DNA of 64,000 nt from Chlorobaculum tepidum TLS (GTDB lineage: Bacteria > Bacteroidota > Chlorobiia > Chlorobiales > Chlorobiaceae), in NCBI RefSeq assembly GCF_000006985.1, contig NC_002932.3, positions 1,351,109 to 1,415,108 on the forward strand, read 5' to 3'. Positions 28,687-39,448 of the stretch are shown piece after piece. The notes under the pieces are model-generated. The model saw only the letters and a program-made list of their open reading frames with translations, was not told where the DNA came from and did no database searches. Positions within the stretch are counted from its first letter, which is position 1; each line of letters starts with the position of its first letter. A program made the position numbers and the translations under genes.

Positions 28687-29949
28687 ATGACCGAACACGA
28701 AGCTATCGTCAAACAGTTGCAGGCCGTACAAAACGCAAGCCGCAAAATCGTCCCCCTCAATGAAGAGACCATCAACGGCCTGCTCGTCGAGCTTGCCGAC
28801 CGCATTCCCGCAGCCGCCGATGCGATCCTCGAAGCCAACCGCAAGGACCTCGAACGCATGGATCCCGCCGATCCGCGCTACGATCGGCTGCTCCTGAACG
28901 AAGCTCGCCTGAACTCGATCGCCACCGACCTGCGAAACGTCGCCGCCCTGCCTTCGCCGCTTCACCGGGTGCTCGAAGAGCGCACGCTGCCCAATGGGCT
29001 TGAGCTGAAAAAGGTCTCGGTGCCGCTCGGCGTGATCGGCATCATCTACGAATCGCGCCCGAACGTCACCTTCGACGTCTTCGCGCTCTGCCTCAAGTCA
29101 GGCAACGCCACCGTGCTGAAAGGCGGCAGCGACGCGGCCTACTCGAACATCGCCATCGTGAACCTGATACAAACAGTGATCCGCGACCGGGGGCTTGATC
29201 CCGATATGATCTACCTCCTGCCCGCCGAGCGCGAGGCGGCGCACATTCTGCTCAACGCGGTGGGTTACATCGACGTCATCATTCCACGTGGCAGCCAGGC
29301 GCTGATCGACTTCGCGCGCAAGCACTCCACGGTGCCGGTCATCGAAACCGGAGCGGGCATCGTACACACCTACTTCGACCAGAGCGGCGACCTTGCGATG
29401 GGCCGCGACATTGTTTTCAACGCCAAGACCCGCCGTCCGAGCGTCTGCAATGCGCTCGACACACTGATCGTGCACGAGAGCCGCATCGACGACCTGCCGG
29501 TGCTGGTGGTGCCGCTCGAAGAGAAAAACGTACAAATTTTCGCCGACGAACCGGCCTATTACAAGCTGCTTGGCCGCTACCCCGACGAGCTGCTCGAAAT
29601 GGCTAGCCCGGAGCACTTCGGCACGGAGTTCCTGTCACTGAAGATGTCGATCAAGACCGTTGGCAGCCTCGAAGAGGCGCTCAACCACATCGCCCGCCAC
29701 AGTTCGAAGCACAGCGAGGCGATCATTGCATCGGATCAGACGACCATCGACGCCTTCATGAAGCAAGTCGATGCGGCGGCGGTGTACGCCAACACCTCGA
29801 CCGCTTTCACCGACGGCGCGCAGTTCGGCCTTGGTGCGGAGATCGGCATCAGCACGCAGAAGCTGCACGCGCGCGGCCCAATGGCGCTCAAGGAGCTGTG
29901 CAGCTACAAGTGGCTCGTCACCGGCCAGGGACAGGTGAGGACCGCCTGA
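28687..29949 (+). CDS. proA: Gamma-glutamyl phosphate reductase
   Basis: ProA reduces glutamyl 5-phosphate to the semialdehyde, the second step of proline synthesis. The 420-residue length is normal. It is an aldehyde-dehydrogenase-fold enzyme; the catalytic Cys254 is in [14 protein letters not shown], and N-terminal [19 protein letters not shown] and later [25 protein letters not shown] are family signatures. Its TGA stop overlaps the ATG of the LolD-like gene (TGATG), so the two are translationally coupled despite unrelated roles. Confidence 0.98.
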
Positions 29950-30641
29950 TGCTCGAAGCGCGCAAGCTCGTCAAATCGTACGCCCTGCCCGGCCAGCCAC
30001 CGCTGAAGATTCTCGACGGCATCGACCTCTCGGTCGCACCGGGCGAAATGGTGACCGTCATCGGCGCGTCGGGCAGCGGCAAGACCACGCTGCTCAACCT
30101 GCTCGGTACGCTCGACACGCCCGACGAGGGCGAGCTGATCTTCGACGGCTCGCCGGTTTTTCAGGGCAGCCGCTGCCTGCTCTCGAAAAAGGAGCTGGCC
30201 GCATTCCGCAACCGCAAGATCGGCTTCGTCTTCCAGTTCCACCACCTGCTCTCGGACTTCACGGCGCTCGAAAATGTCGCCATGGCCGAGTTCATCGGCA
30301 CCGGCAAACTCAAACCCGCCAAGGAACGCGCCGCCGTGCTGCTCGAAAAACTCGGCCTCAAGGCCCGCCTCGACCACCTTCCCTCGGAGCTTTCCGGTGG
30401 CGAGCAGCAACGCGTCGCCATCGCCCGCGCGCTCATGAACAAGCCCAAACTCGTGCTCGCCGACGAACCGAGCGGCAACCTCGACAGCCGCAACAGCCGG
30501 ATGCTCTACGAACTGATGGCCTCACTCAGCAAGGAGCGCCAAACCTCGTTCGTCATCGTCACCCACAACGAAGAGTTCGCCGCCACCGCCGACCGCTGCC
30601 TCCACATGCAAGACGGGCGCTTGCAGGCGTGCGGGGGATGA
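29949..30641 (+). CDS. ABC transporter ATP-binding protein, LolD/MacB-type
   Basis: The product has 230 residues with Walker [10 protein letters not shown] near 38, Q-loop [17 protein letters not shown], signature [15 protein letters not shown], Walker [12 protein letters not shown] and the switch His in VTHNEE. The short form and the [16 protein letters not shown] text are typical of LolD, the ATPase of the lipoprotein-release complex, or of related MacB-type exporters. No membrane partner (LolC/E or FtsX-like) is adjacent, so it must work with subunits encoded elsewhere. It overlaps proA by one base. Confidence 0.9.
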   Translation: MLEARKLVKSYALPGQPPLKILDGIDLSVAPGEMVTVIGASGSGKTTLLNLLGTLDTPDEGELIFDGSPVFQGSRCLLSKKELAAFRNRKIGFVFQFHHLLSDFTALENVAMAEFIGTGKLKPAKERAAVLLEKLGLKARLDHLPSELSGGEQQRVAIARALMNKPKLVLADEPSGNLDSRNSRMLYELMASLSKERQTSFVIVTHNEEFAATADRCLHMQDGRLQACGG

Positions 30642-30752
30642 TGGATTTGAGAAAGGGAGAATACGCGGGTTCGCCCTGAAAACGACAAACCACTAAAAAT
30701 CGGGTTATCTGATAACTGCATCGTCAACCCAATCCACCGCACTTCCATCCTG

Positions 30753-32063
30753 ATGACCAACTCCACCCCCAACGCAAAAATAGGCCCCATCGAGCTTGCC
30801 GCTTCCGTCATGCCGCGCCATGCATGGACATTCCTGTTCGCATCGTTCTTTTCGATCGGCATGGTCACCTTTGTCTCCATCGGGCAGGCCTACATTCTCA
30901 ACGAGCATCTCGGCATTCCGGTCTCGGAGCAGGGCACCATCAGCGGAGACCTGGTCTTCTGGACAGAGATCGTGACGCTCTTGCTCTTCGGCCCGGCAGG
31001 AGCGATCATGGACCGCATCGGCAGGCGTCCGGTCTATGCCGTCGGCTTCATCATTCTGGCCATTGCCTACCTCTACTACCCGCTCGTGACCAACGTGTTC
31101 CAGCTCACCATCGCCCGCATGATCTACGCGGTCGGCGTGGTGGCCGTCACCAGCGGACTGGCGACGGTACTGGTCGATTATCCGAAGGAGCGCTCGCGGG
31201 GCAAGCTCATCGCGGTGGTCGGATTCCTGAATGGACTCGGCATCGTCATCCTGAACCAGTTCTTCGGCGGCCTGCCCAAGAGGCTCGTGGCGAACGGCAT
31301 GAGCGGCACGGAGGCCGGATTCTGGATGCACGCGACCATCGCGGGCACGGCGGCACTGACGGCTATCGTGCTCTTCTTCGGCCTCAAGGGCGGCACACCG
31401 GTGCGACACGAGGAGCGCCCGCCAATCAGGAAGCTGCTCACCAGCGGCTTCCGCCACGCCCGCAACCCGAAGATTCTGCTCTCCTACGCGGCGGCCTTCG
31501 TGGCACGCGGCGACCAGTCGATCATCGGCACCTTCGTGCCGCTCTGGGGCATGACCACCGGCCTGGCGATGGGCCTCGAACCAGCCGAGGCGGTCAAAAA
31601 AGGCACCTTCATCTTCATCATTTCGCAAGCCGCCGCGCTGCTCTGGGCGCCGGTCATCGGCGTTTTCCTCGACCGCTGGAACCGCGTCACGGCGCTGACG
31701 ATCTGCATGGGTCTGGCCGCCATCGGCTACCTCTCTCTGGCGATGATCGGCAACCCTCTCGAAACGTACTCGCTCATCTTCTTCGTGCTGCTCGGCATCG
31801 GCCAGATCAGCGCTTTCCTTGGCTCGCAATCGCTCATCGGTCAGGAAGCCCCGAAAGAAGCCCGCGGCTCGGTCATCGGAGCCTTCAACATCAGCGGAGC
31901 CATCGGCATCCTCTTCATCACCACCACCGGAGGCCGCCTCTTCGACGGCATGAGCCCCAAAGCCCCCTTCATTATCGTCGGCGCAGTGAATCTGCTTGTG
32001 ATGCTCGGCGGTATGTGGCTGCGGACGCGGGAGGTGAAGGAGAGGGGAAAATTTGCGGCATGA
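30753..32063 (+). CDS. Major facilitator superfamily transporter
   Basis: The 436 residues have twelve predicted membrane segments. The loop 2-3 signature is GAIMDRIGRRPVYAVGF near 85, the helix-4 region ARMIYAVGVVAVTSG and the corresponding later loop GVFLDRWNRVTALTIC near 305. The substrate cannot be deduced; the overall look is that of drug or metabolite efflux proteins. It is preceded by a 111-base gap after the LolD-like gene. It is followed by a non-coding stretch with a short intergenic repeat. Confidence 0.9.
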   Translation: MTNSTPNAKIGPIELAASVMPRHAWTFLFASFFSIGMVTFVSIGQAYILNEHLGIPVSEQGTISGDLVFWTEIVTLLLFGPAGAIMDRIGRRPVYAVGFIILAIAYLYYPLVTNVFQLTIARMIYAVGVVAVTSGLATVLVDYPKERSRGKLIAVVGFLNGLGIVILNQFFGGLPKRLVANGMSGTEAGFWMHATIAGTAALTAIVLFFGLKGGTPVRHEERPPIRKLLTSGFRHARNPKILLSYAAAFVARGDQSIIGTFVPLWGMTTGLAMGLEPAEAVKKGTFIFIISQAAALLWAPVIGVFLDRWNRVTALTICMGLAAIGYLSLAMIGNPLETYSLIFFVLLGIGQISAFLGSQSLIGQEAPKEARGSVIGAFNISGAIGILFITTTGGRLFDGMSPKAPFIIVGAVNLLVMLGGMWLRTREVKERGKFAA

Positions 32064-32077
32064 CAAAAAAACTGTCT

Positions 32078-32105
32078 TGTCATGCTGAGTGAAGAGAAGC
32101 ATCCC
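32078..32105 (+). repeat. Short interspersed repeat (TGTCATGCTGAG type)
   Basis: The string TTGTCATGCTGAGTGAAGAG and its GAAGCATCCC continuation resemble a motif widely repeated between genes in Bacteroidota and Chlorobiota (typical core GTCATTCTGAGCGAAGCGAA). Only this copy is seen in the window. The rest of 32064-32317 holds nothing I can name. Confidence 0.5.
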
Positions 32106-32317
32106 GTTTGGATTGATCGCCGCAGAATCGAATGATGAACAAGCCGAAACACTTGGCGCGAGTGCTATGGAAATACATTGGTGGATTGATGTTTTTGGGA
32201 ACCTCTCTGAGGCTCCTATTGGAACGATCAACGGACTATGCCTATTGTAGACACAGGATAGTCAAACCAAACGCGCTGTTTTTTTGATGAATATTGACTT
32301 TGATTGAGAGAAGCACC

Positions 32318-32551
32318 ATGTCAACACCTGCCATCAGTACTGAATAGTTGAAGCTTTCCGTATTTGAGCGTATTCAGCTTGTCGAGGATATCTGGAACAG
32401 CATTGCCGCCGAAGCGTCGGATACGATTGAGCTATTATCACAAACGCAAAAAGATGAACTGCATCGTCGCGTTGCCGAGCATCGCGCCGACCCTTCGACA
32501 GCCGTTCCGCGGGAACAGGTCAAATCACGATTGTTTTCGGGAAAATCGTAA
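32318..32551 (+). pseudogene. Addiction-module antitoxin, interrupted by an amber codon
   Basis: ATG at 32318 opens MSTPAISTE and then TAG at 32345-32347; the same frame goes on LKLSVFERIQLVEDIWNSIA, the hallmark of the putative addiction module component family (antitoxins paired with ParE/RelE toxins), to a TAA overlapping the toxin ATG. Translation from TTG at 32348 could still give 67 residues, so loss of function is likely but not certain. Confidence 0.7.
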
Positions 32552-32784
32552 TGAGAATTGTAGTTCGGCCAGAGGCTGAGCAAGAACTTCTGGAGGCTCA
32601 TGCCAGGTATGAATCAAAAGCCCAAGGACTTGGCTATGAGTTTGCCCGTGCTGCCGATGCTGCAGTCGCCTCCGCACTTCGAACTCCTTTTGGGTATGGA
32701 ACACGTATCGCAGAAGGGTTTCGCCGTGTACTCTTTGGCACACAATCTCCACAATGTGATCCCCGCCAATCTTTTCCAACGTAG
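32551..32784 (+). pseudogene. ParE/RelE-type toxin, truncated
   Basis: The first 60 codons (MRIVVRPEAEQELLEAHARY, GLGYEFARAADAAVASALRTPFGYG, GFRRVLF) fit the ParE/RelE toxin fold. The expected C-terminal strands with the conserved arginine and aspartate (RRDPxxW-like) are missing; the frame ends in unrelated text, QSPQCDPRQSFPT. The ATG overlaps the antitoxin stop, the usual arrangement. With both partners damaged the pair is probably inactive. Confidence 0.65.
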
Positions 32785-32793
32785 CATTGGTGA

Positions 32794-32844
32794 TGCCGGG
32801 AGCGCCGACGGCTTCGGCTGCTACACCGTCGAACGCTCCCGGCA
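32794..32844. repeat. 11-bp inverted repeat at the end of the aminotransferase gene
   Basis: TGCCGGGAGCG (32794-32804) pairs perfectly with CGCTCCCGGCA (32834-32844) across a 29-base loop. There is no T-run on either strand, so it is only a possible transcription end for the reverse-strand gene. Confidence 0.5.
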
Positions 32845-32849
32845 ATTTC

Positions 32850-33965
32850 TCACGCCCTCGTAATCACCCTGCAAATCTGCTCGATCTCCTCTTCCTTCAG
32901 ATACGGATGCATCGGCAGAGCAAAAACCCTCGCGCTGAAATCTTCCGAGACCGGGAAGTCGCCGGGTTTGTAGCCGAGATTTTCGTAGGCTTTCTGGAGG
33001 TGCAGCGGGATCGGATAGTAGATCGCCGAGGGGATGCCCGCGTCCTTCAGCGCGGCCATGAGCTTCGTGCGGTCGTCGGTGGAGTTGGCGAGCACGGAGT
33101 ATTGCGCCCAGCAGGAGGTGTAACCTTCCGGGACTTCGGGAACGACGACGCGATCCTTCAGGCGGGCGCTGTAGGCAGCGGCGACCTTGTTGCGCAGGTC
33201 AAGTTCGTCGTCGAAGATGGTGAGTTTTTCGTTGATGACTGCCGCCTGGATGGCGTCGAAGCGGCCGTTGAGGCCGATGCGCTCGTTGTTGTATTTGTCC
33301 GAACCGCCGCCGTGCACGCGCACGGAGATCAGCAGTTCAAGCAGCTCGTCGTCGTTGGTGAAAATCGCGCCGCCATCGCCGTAGCAGCCGAGCGGCTTGG
33401 CCGGGAAGAATGAGGTCGCGCCGACAAGGCCGAAGCTGCCCGCCCTCCTGCCGCCGACCGTGCCGCCGAAGCCCTGCGCGGCGTCTTCGAGAATCCAGAG
33501 TCCCTGCTCGGCTGCCACCTTTTCGAGGCGGTCGTACTCGGCGGGCAAGCCGAACAAATCGACTGGAATCAGGGCTTTCGGATTTAACCCCTTTTTGCGC
33601 GCCTCTTCGACCGCCGGGGCGACGCCATCAGGGTTGATGTTGAAGGTACCGGGCAGCACATCGACGAACACCGGCGTCGCGCCCACAAGGCTGACGACCT
33701 CAGCGGTGGCCACGAAGGTGAACGGCGTGGTGAGCACCGCGTCTCCGGGGCCGATGCCCTTGGCCATAAGCGGAATGAGCAGCGCGTCGGTGCCGGAGGC
33801 GCACGAAACACAGTGCTTCGTGCCGACGTACTCGGCAAGCTTTTTCTCGGCTTCGAGCACTTCGGGACCCATGACGAACTGGGCGCTGTCGATGATCCGC
33901 TCGATACGCTTCATGAGGTTCTCGCGGATGCGGTTTTTCTGGGTTATGAGGTCGATGAACTGCAT
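32850..33965 (-). CDS. DegT/DnrJ/EryC1/StrS sugar aminotransferase
   Basis: The product has 371 residues. It is a PLP enzyme that transaminates nucleotide-linked keto sugars for surface polysaccharide. Lys190 in TSFFPAKPLGCYGDGGA is the PLP Schiff-base lysine; DAAQGFGGTVGGRRAG near 161 binds the cofactor ring. The chain is most like the WbpE/WlbC branch that makes 3-amino-glucuronate derivatives, but that specificity is inference. No other sugar-nucleotide genes are adjacent; it diverges from mpl across 211 bases, which may suggest a link with the envelope. Confidence 0.93.
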   Translation of the reverse strand: MQFIDLITQKNRIRENLMKRIERIIDSAQFVMGPEVLEAEKKLAEYVGTKHCVSCASGTDALLIPLMAKGIGPGDAVLTTPFTFVATAEVVSLVGATPVFVDVLPGTFNINPDGVAPAVEEARKKGLNPKALIPVDLFGLPAEYDRLEKVAAEQGLWILEDAAQGFGGTVGGRRAGSFGLVGATSFFPAKPLGCYGDGGAIFTNDDELLELLISVRVHGGGSDKYNNERIGLNGRFDAIQAAVINEKLTIFDDELDLRNKVAAAYSARLKDRVVVPEVPEGYTSCWAQYSVLANSTDDRTKLMAALKDAGIPSAIYYPIPLHLQKAYENLGYKPGDFPVSEDFSARVFALPMHPYLKEEEIEQICRVITRA

Positions 33966-34176
33966 AATTTTATTGGGCTAAGATGATGTTCCTGAAAAAA
34001 TTCGATTTGATATTATACGGATTCATCGACTCAATCCCGAAAGTTCGAACAGACAGCGCTGTGTTTTGCTCAAGTGTCGATTTTACTTACTATTATTCAT
34101 CGAAATCGATACCGGTTTTGAGAAAGAAAAAAGCCGGTGAGAGTTCACAGATGTTCAACCAATCGCAAAACCATCC

Positions 34177-35601
34177 ATGAGTTCCATTTACTTCATCGGC
34201 ATCGGCGGCTCGGCAATGGCTTCGGTCGCCGTGGCGCTTTCGCACATGGGCCACGCTGTCACCGGCTCGGACACGCAGCTCTATCCCCCGATGAGCACCT
34301 ACCTCGAAAACCATAACATCCGCTATTTCAACAGCTTTTCAGCAGAGAACCTGAAGAGCGCCACGCCCGACCTGGTGGTAGTAGGCAACGCGATAAGCCG
34401 GGGCAATCCTGACCTCGAATATGCGCTCGATCAGCACATGGAGCTGATTTCGATGCCGCAACTGGTGCGGCGCGAGCTGATTGGTCGCCACACCTCGATC
34501 GTGGTGGCGGGTACGCACGGCAAGACAACAACCACCTCGCTCGTGGCGTGGCTGCTCGAAGCGGGAGGGCTCCTGCCGGGCTTCCTCATCGGCGGCATTC
34601 CCGAGAATTTCGGCGACGGCTGCCGTCCATCGGGCCTCTCAGAGCCGGGGTTTTTCGTGACCGAGGGCGACGAGTACGACTCGGCCTTTTTCGACAAGCG
34701 CAGCAAGTTCCTGCACTACCGCCCCGACATCGCGATCATCAACAACGTCGAGTTCGACCATGCGGACATCTTCGATTCGCTCGACGACATCAAGAAAAGC
34801 TTCCGCCTGCTGGTGAACCTCGTGCCGTCGAATGGCTTGCTGATCGTCAACGCGGACGATCCGAATTCGATGGAGGTTTCCGCCAAGGCATTCTGCCGCG
34901 TCGAGACCTTCGGCCTGAACGGTAACGCGGAGTGGACAGCGGCGGACATAGCGACAGATACCGATGGTACTTCGTTCACCGTCGTGCGCGACAGCGAAGC
35001 GATCGGGCGGGTCAAAGTGCCGCTCTTCGGCAACTACAACGTGATGAATGCGCTCGCCGCCACAGCGGCGGCAATCCGCGCTGGTGTGAGCTTCGAGTCG
35101 GTCACGCGCGGTCTTTGCAGCTTTAAGCGCCCGAAGCGCCGCATGGAGCTCGTCGGCGAGTATGCGGGCGGCATCACGCTCATCGAGGATTTCGCGCACC
35201 ATCCGACGGCCATCCGCCTCACGCTCGGCGCAATTGCAGAGCATTACCCCGGTCGGCGTATCATCGCCTGTTTCGAGCCGCGCTCCAACACCACCAGCCG
35301 CAACATTTTCCAGCACGAGCTGTCGGAATGCTTCGGCGATGCCGCGATCGTGGTGCTCGGCAAAGTAAACCGTCCGGAGCGCTACGCCCCCGAAGAAAGG
35401 CTTGATGCAGCGCTGCTGTGCCGAGAGCTGAAGGCAAATGGCAAACGCGTTTTTGCCGCAGGAAGCGAGAATTATCCGGAGGATATTGTCCGGTTCATCG
35501 AAGCTGAACAACAGCCGGGCGACGTGGTCGTGCTCCTGAGCAACGGCAGTTTCAGCGGCCTGAAGGAGATGCTGGCCGAAAGTTTTCAAAAAAATTCATA
35601 A
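34177..35601 (+). CDS. mpl: UDP-N-acetylmuramate:L-Ala-D-Glu-meso-DAP ligase
   Basis: Mpl recycles murein tripeptide by attaching it to UDP-MurNAc. The product has 474 residues with the three-domain Mur ligase fold. The N-terminal nucleotide motif is FIGIGGSAMASVAVAL, the ATP loop is VAGTHGKTTTTSLVAW near 113, and the distinctive EGDEYDSAFFDKRSKFLHYRP near 165 is typical of Mpl rather than MurC. IEDFAHHPTAI near 337 is also conserved. It is preceded by a 211-base AT-rich gap; its RBS is weak. Confidence 0.96.
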   Translation: MSSIYFIGIGGSAMASVAVALSHMGHAVTGSDTQLYPPMSTYLENHNIRYFNSFSAENLKSATPDLVVVGNAISRGNPDLEYALDQHMELISMPQLVRRELIGRHTSIVVAGTHGKTTTTSLVAWLLEAGGLLPGFLIGGIPENFGDGCRPSGLSEPGFFVTEGDEYDSAFFDKRSKFLHYRPDIAIINNVEFDHADIFDSLDDIKKSFRLLVNLVPSNGLLIVNADDPNSMEVSAKAFCRVETFGLNGNAEWTAADIATDTDGTSFTVVRDSEAIGRVKVPLFGNYNVMNALAATAAAIRAGVSFESVTRGLCSFKRPKRRMELVGEYAGGITLIEDFAHHPTAIRLTLGAIAEHYPGRRIIACFEPRSNTTSRNIFQHELSECFGDAAIVVLGKVNRPERYAPEERLDAALLCRELKANGKRVFAAGSENYPEDIVRFIEAEQQPGDVVVLLSNGSFSGLKEMLAESFQKNS

Positions 35602-35735
35602 AGATTTCACCGGCGAAGTTCTATATCTTTTTATCTTGTGATTTTTGTTCAGTCCCGGAGAACGAGTGACGCCGTCGAGGCAACAATCCGGAACCGGGCC
35701 GTGATCATTATCGTTTTTGTTAAACCCATATATAA

Positions 35736-36749
<1,014 letters not shown>

Positions 36750-36777
36750 GAACCGGTTTCACGGAAGTTTGTAATCA

Positions 36778-36807
36778 GAAGGGCTGCCTGAAAAGGCGGC
36801 CCTTCTG
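36778..36807 (+). terminator. Hairpin terminator after gap
   Basis: GAAGGGCTGCCT (36778-36789) pairs with AGGCGGCCCTTC (36794-36805), with one mismatch. The T-run is poor, but a T-rich ATTTTTC follows 15 bases later. Confidence 0.7.
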
Positions 36808-36949
36808 CGTTGTAAAGAGCATTTTTCTTATGGGACTTATGAGAGGAATGGTTGATCAGCTTGGCCCCTCCCGATTTTGCCGTGAAAAAGTAATGTCTTA
36901 TTATTAAACTACATTTCGGAGTCAGGCTCAATTCTAAACGCCAACACCC

Positions 36950-37423
36950 ATGACCAGCACCATCGACACGCCAAAAAAGGTCATTATCCTGTATGACAGC
37001 ATGGCCGTCGGTGGTTCTGCGGACAGGCTGATTGATGCTATCGGCAGAAATCTTGCCCAGGCCGGAGCGTATGTGGAAAAAGCCCGCTGCAAGCCCAACG
37101 CGGACTACAGCTTCGTCGAAGAGTTCGATCTCGTAATTCTCGGCGCGCCGATTTACTATCTGCTCGTCGCCTCGAAACTGAGTGGTTCGCTCTCGCAGAG
37201 CAACCTGAGAACCGTCCTCAAAGGCAAAAAAGTGGCGCTCTTCGTCATCTGCGGCAGCCCGGAGCCGATGGCGCAGTTCCTCTACCTGCCGCAACTCAAA
37301 ATGCATCTCGACAACCCGGTGATCCTTGCCGAAAAAGTGTTCGCTCCCGCAGAGACCAGCGATCAGAACGCGATCACAGAGTTCACGAAAAACATTCTGG
37401 ATGCCTACGGCAAGGCACGCTGA
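36950..37423 (+). CDS. Flavodoxin-like domain protein, first of a tandem pair
   Basis: The product has 157 residues with one flavodoxin-like domain: the phosphate-loop position KKVIILYDSMAVGGSADRLID at about 9-29, then DLVILGAPIYYLLVASKLSG and VALFVICGSPEPMAQ. It is about half identical by eye to the gene that follows, but ends after the flavodoxin domain. A role in electron transfer or tetrapyrrole metabolism is suggested only by its partner. Spacing to the next gene is 18 bases, so they form an operon. Confidence 0.85.
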   Translation: MTSTIDTPKKVIILYDSMAVGGSADRLIDAIGRNLAQAGAYVEKARCKPNADYSFVEEFDLVILGAPIYYLLVASKLSGSLSQSNLRTVLKGKKVALFVICGSPEPMAQFLYLPQLKMHLDNPVILAEKVFAPAETSDQNAITEFTKNILDAYGKAR

Positions 37424-37441
37424 TTCAACAAAACGTACTCT

Positions 37442-38104
37442 ATGACTCCTGACAACGAACGCCAGATGAGAGCCATTATCCTCTATGACAGCCGTTCCAC
37501 TGGCGGTTCAACCGACAAACTGATCGATTCGATTGGCCAACAGCTCGCTGAGACCGGAGCCTATGTCGAGAAAGCCCGCTGCAAGGCGACAGCCGACTAC
37601 AGCTTCGTCCGCGAATTCGATGTGGTGATCCTCGGTGCCCCCGTGTACTACCTGGTCGTCTCTTCGCAGCTGCTTGGCGCACTGGTGCAGAGCAACCTGA
37701 AGCGCTACCTGCGAAACAAGAGTGTCGCGCTCTTCGTGACCTGTGGAAGCCCCGAACCGATGGCCCAGACACTTTATCTGCCGCAGCTCAAGATTCATCT
37801 GATTCGCAACAGAATTCTCGCCGAAAAGGTGATCCATCCGCATCAGATAGCCGACGAAGAGATCATCGCCGACTTCGTGGACGAGATCGACGAAGGGTAC
37901 CGCCGGGCCAGCAGACCCCGCTCCGGCTTCCGTAACCACAAAATCCAGTGGAGCGACGAGGCACGCGAGCTGGTCAACAACCTGCCGCCGTTCTTCGCCG
38001 ACAAAATCAAAGGGGCGCTGTACGCTTATGCCGAGGCGAACGGCATCACCTACATCACGCCGGAGGTGCTTGACGCAGCACGCTCCAGCCCCATGGGCAT
38101 GTGA
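37442..38104 (+). CDS. Flavodoxin-like protein fused to a PCP_red domain
   Basis: The product has 220 residues. Residues 9-155 repeat the flavodoxin-like domain of the preceding gene (AIILYDSRSTGGSTDKLID, DVVILGAPVYYLVVSSQLLG, CGSPEPMAQ). Residues 168-213 (IQWSDEARELVNNLPPFF, then DKIKGALYAYAEANG and ITYITPEVLDAAR) match the PCP_red domain found at the C-terminus of BchB/ChlB, a subunit of dark-operative protochlorophyllide reductase. The union suggests a redox role linked to (bacterio)chlorophyll synthesis or sensing; this is inference. A strong terminator follows. Confidence 0.85.
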   Translation: MTPDNERQMRAIILYDSRSTGGSTDKLIDSIGQQLAETGAYVEKARCKATADYSFVREFDVVILGAPVYYLVVSSQLLGALVQSNLKRYLRNKSVALFVTCGSPEPMAQTLYLPQLKIHLIRNRILAEKVIHPHQIADEEIIADFVDEIDEGYRRASRPRSGFRNHKIQWSDEARELVNNLPPFFADKIKGALYAYAEANGITYITPEVLDAARSSPMGM

Positions 38105-38126
38105 GCCTGAAATTCCGACAGAAACG

Positions 38127-38165
38127 AAAAAGCCGTCACCTTGCGATGACGGCTTTTTATTTTTT
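38127..38165 (+). terminator. Intrinsic terminator after the flavodoxin pair
   Basis: AAAAAGCCGTCA (38127-38138) pairs perfectly with TGACGGCTTTTT (38147-38158), followed by ATTTTTTC. It works in both directions in principle and may also end the convergent dnaJ transcript. Confidence 0.92.
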
Positions 38166-38191
38166 CTGGGATCAAGGAATCTGACAACGCC

Positions 38192-39403
38192 TCAGCTGAA
38201 AATATCTTTTGCCTTTTCGAAAATGCTCTTTTCATGGTTTTCATCGCCATGGTTCGGGCAGATGACCGTCGATTTCTTCAGCTCCTTCAACAAGTCGCGA
38301 TCCTTGCCGCTGACCTCCTTCGGCACAAAAACATTCACCCTGACGTACAGGTCGCCACTACCGCCACCTCGCAAGTGGCCGATACCCTTGCCGCCAATGC
38401 GCAGCATCGTGTTCGGCTGGGTACCTGCAGGAATGGTCAGTTTGACGTGACCATCGAGCGTTGGCACTTCGATCTTGGTACCCATAACCAGATCAGGGAA
38501 ACCAACCGAAAGATCGTAGATGATATCGTCGCCGTTGCGCTTGAACAACTCATGCGGCTTCTCCTCGATCACCACGATCAGGTCGCCGGGCGCTCCGCCC
38601 CTCGGTCCCGCGTTGCCCTGCCCCTGAAGCGTCAGGTAGTTGCCATCCTGCACACCCGCAGGCACGGTGATCTTGACGGTCGCTTCACCCTGCTTGATGC
38701 CTTCACCATAGCAGGAAGGGCAGCGATCCTTGACCACCCGCCCTTCGCCGCCGCAAGTCGGGCAGACAGAGATGTTCATGAACTGCCCGAACATCGTTTT
38801 GGTGGCCTGGCGAACTTCACCGCTTCCGTGGCAGGTCGGGCAGATCTCGGTCTTGCCGCTCTTCGAGCCAGTGCCGTTGCACTCCCGACAGGTCACCAGC
38901 TTTTTGATCTTGATCGTCTTCTCAACCCCTTTGGCGATCTCTTCGAGCGTCAGCTTGAGGCGAATCTTGAGATCGGTGCCCTGGATGCCAGCCGAGCGCC
39001 GACGCCCGCTGCCACTACCCGAAAAGCCGCCGCTGAAGACATCTTCGAAACCGCTGAATGGCGATCCGCCAGTGCGTGCACGGCCTCCGCCGCCACTGAA
39101 CATATCGTTGAAAGCACTGAAAATATCATTGATATCGCCATATCCCGCACCACCGGGGCCACTGCCCGATGCCGCTGATGAGCCGACGCCCGCATGGCCG
39201 AACTGGTCGTAGCGACGGCGCTTGTCGTCGTTGCTCAGGACTTCGTACGCCTCGTTGACCTCTTTGAACTTCTCCTCAGCCTCCTTGTTGTCAGGATTCT
39301 TGTCCGGGTGATATTTCAGGGCCAGCTTGCGGTAAGCCTTCTTTATTTCATCCTTGTCCGCCGAACGGGCGACGCCAAGGATTTCATAGTAATCTCTCTT
39401 CAT
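38192..39403 (-). CDS. dnaJ: Chaperone DnaJ
   Basis: DnaJ stimulates DnaK ATPase and delivers substrates. The product has 403 residues. The J domain (1-70) has the essential HPD in [13 protein letters not shown] long Gly/Ser/Phe-rich region follows to about 140. Four zinc motifs are intact: [24 protein letters not shown] and CPSCYGEG. The two C-terminal beta domains are complete. It is the last gene of hrcA-grpE-dnaJ; dnaK is not in the window. Confidence 0.97.
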   Translation of the reverse strand: MKRDYYEILGVARSADKDEIKKAYRKLALKYHPDKNPDNKEAEEKFKEVNEAYEVLSNDDKRRRYDQFGHAGVGSSAASGSGPGGAGYGDINDIFSAFNDMFSGGGGRARTGGSPFSGFEDVFSGGFSGSGSGRRRSAGIQGTDLKIRLKLTLEEIAKGVEKTIKIKKLVTCRECNGTGSKSGKTEICPTCHGSGEVRQATKTMFGQFMNISVCPTCGGEGRVVKDRCPSCYGEGIKQGEATVKITVPAGVQDGNYLTLQGQGNAGPRGGAPGDLIVVIEEKPHELFKRNGDDIIYDLSVGFPDLVMGTKIEVPTLDGHVKLTIPAGTQPNTMLRIGGKGIGHLRGGGSGDLYVRVNVFVPKEVSGKDRDLLKELKKSTVICPNHGDENHEKSIFEKAKDIFS

Positions 39404-39448
39404 CGTTTATACTCTCACTATTTATATCTGAACCTGATAACCTGATAG

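Noticed and set aside
30705-32231. 508-codon open frame on the - strand
   Set aside because: Antisense to the MFS transporter; low-complexity Arg/Asp/His translation without any family signal.
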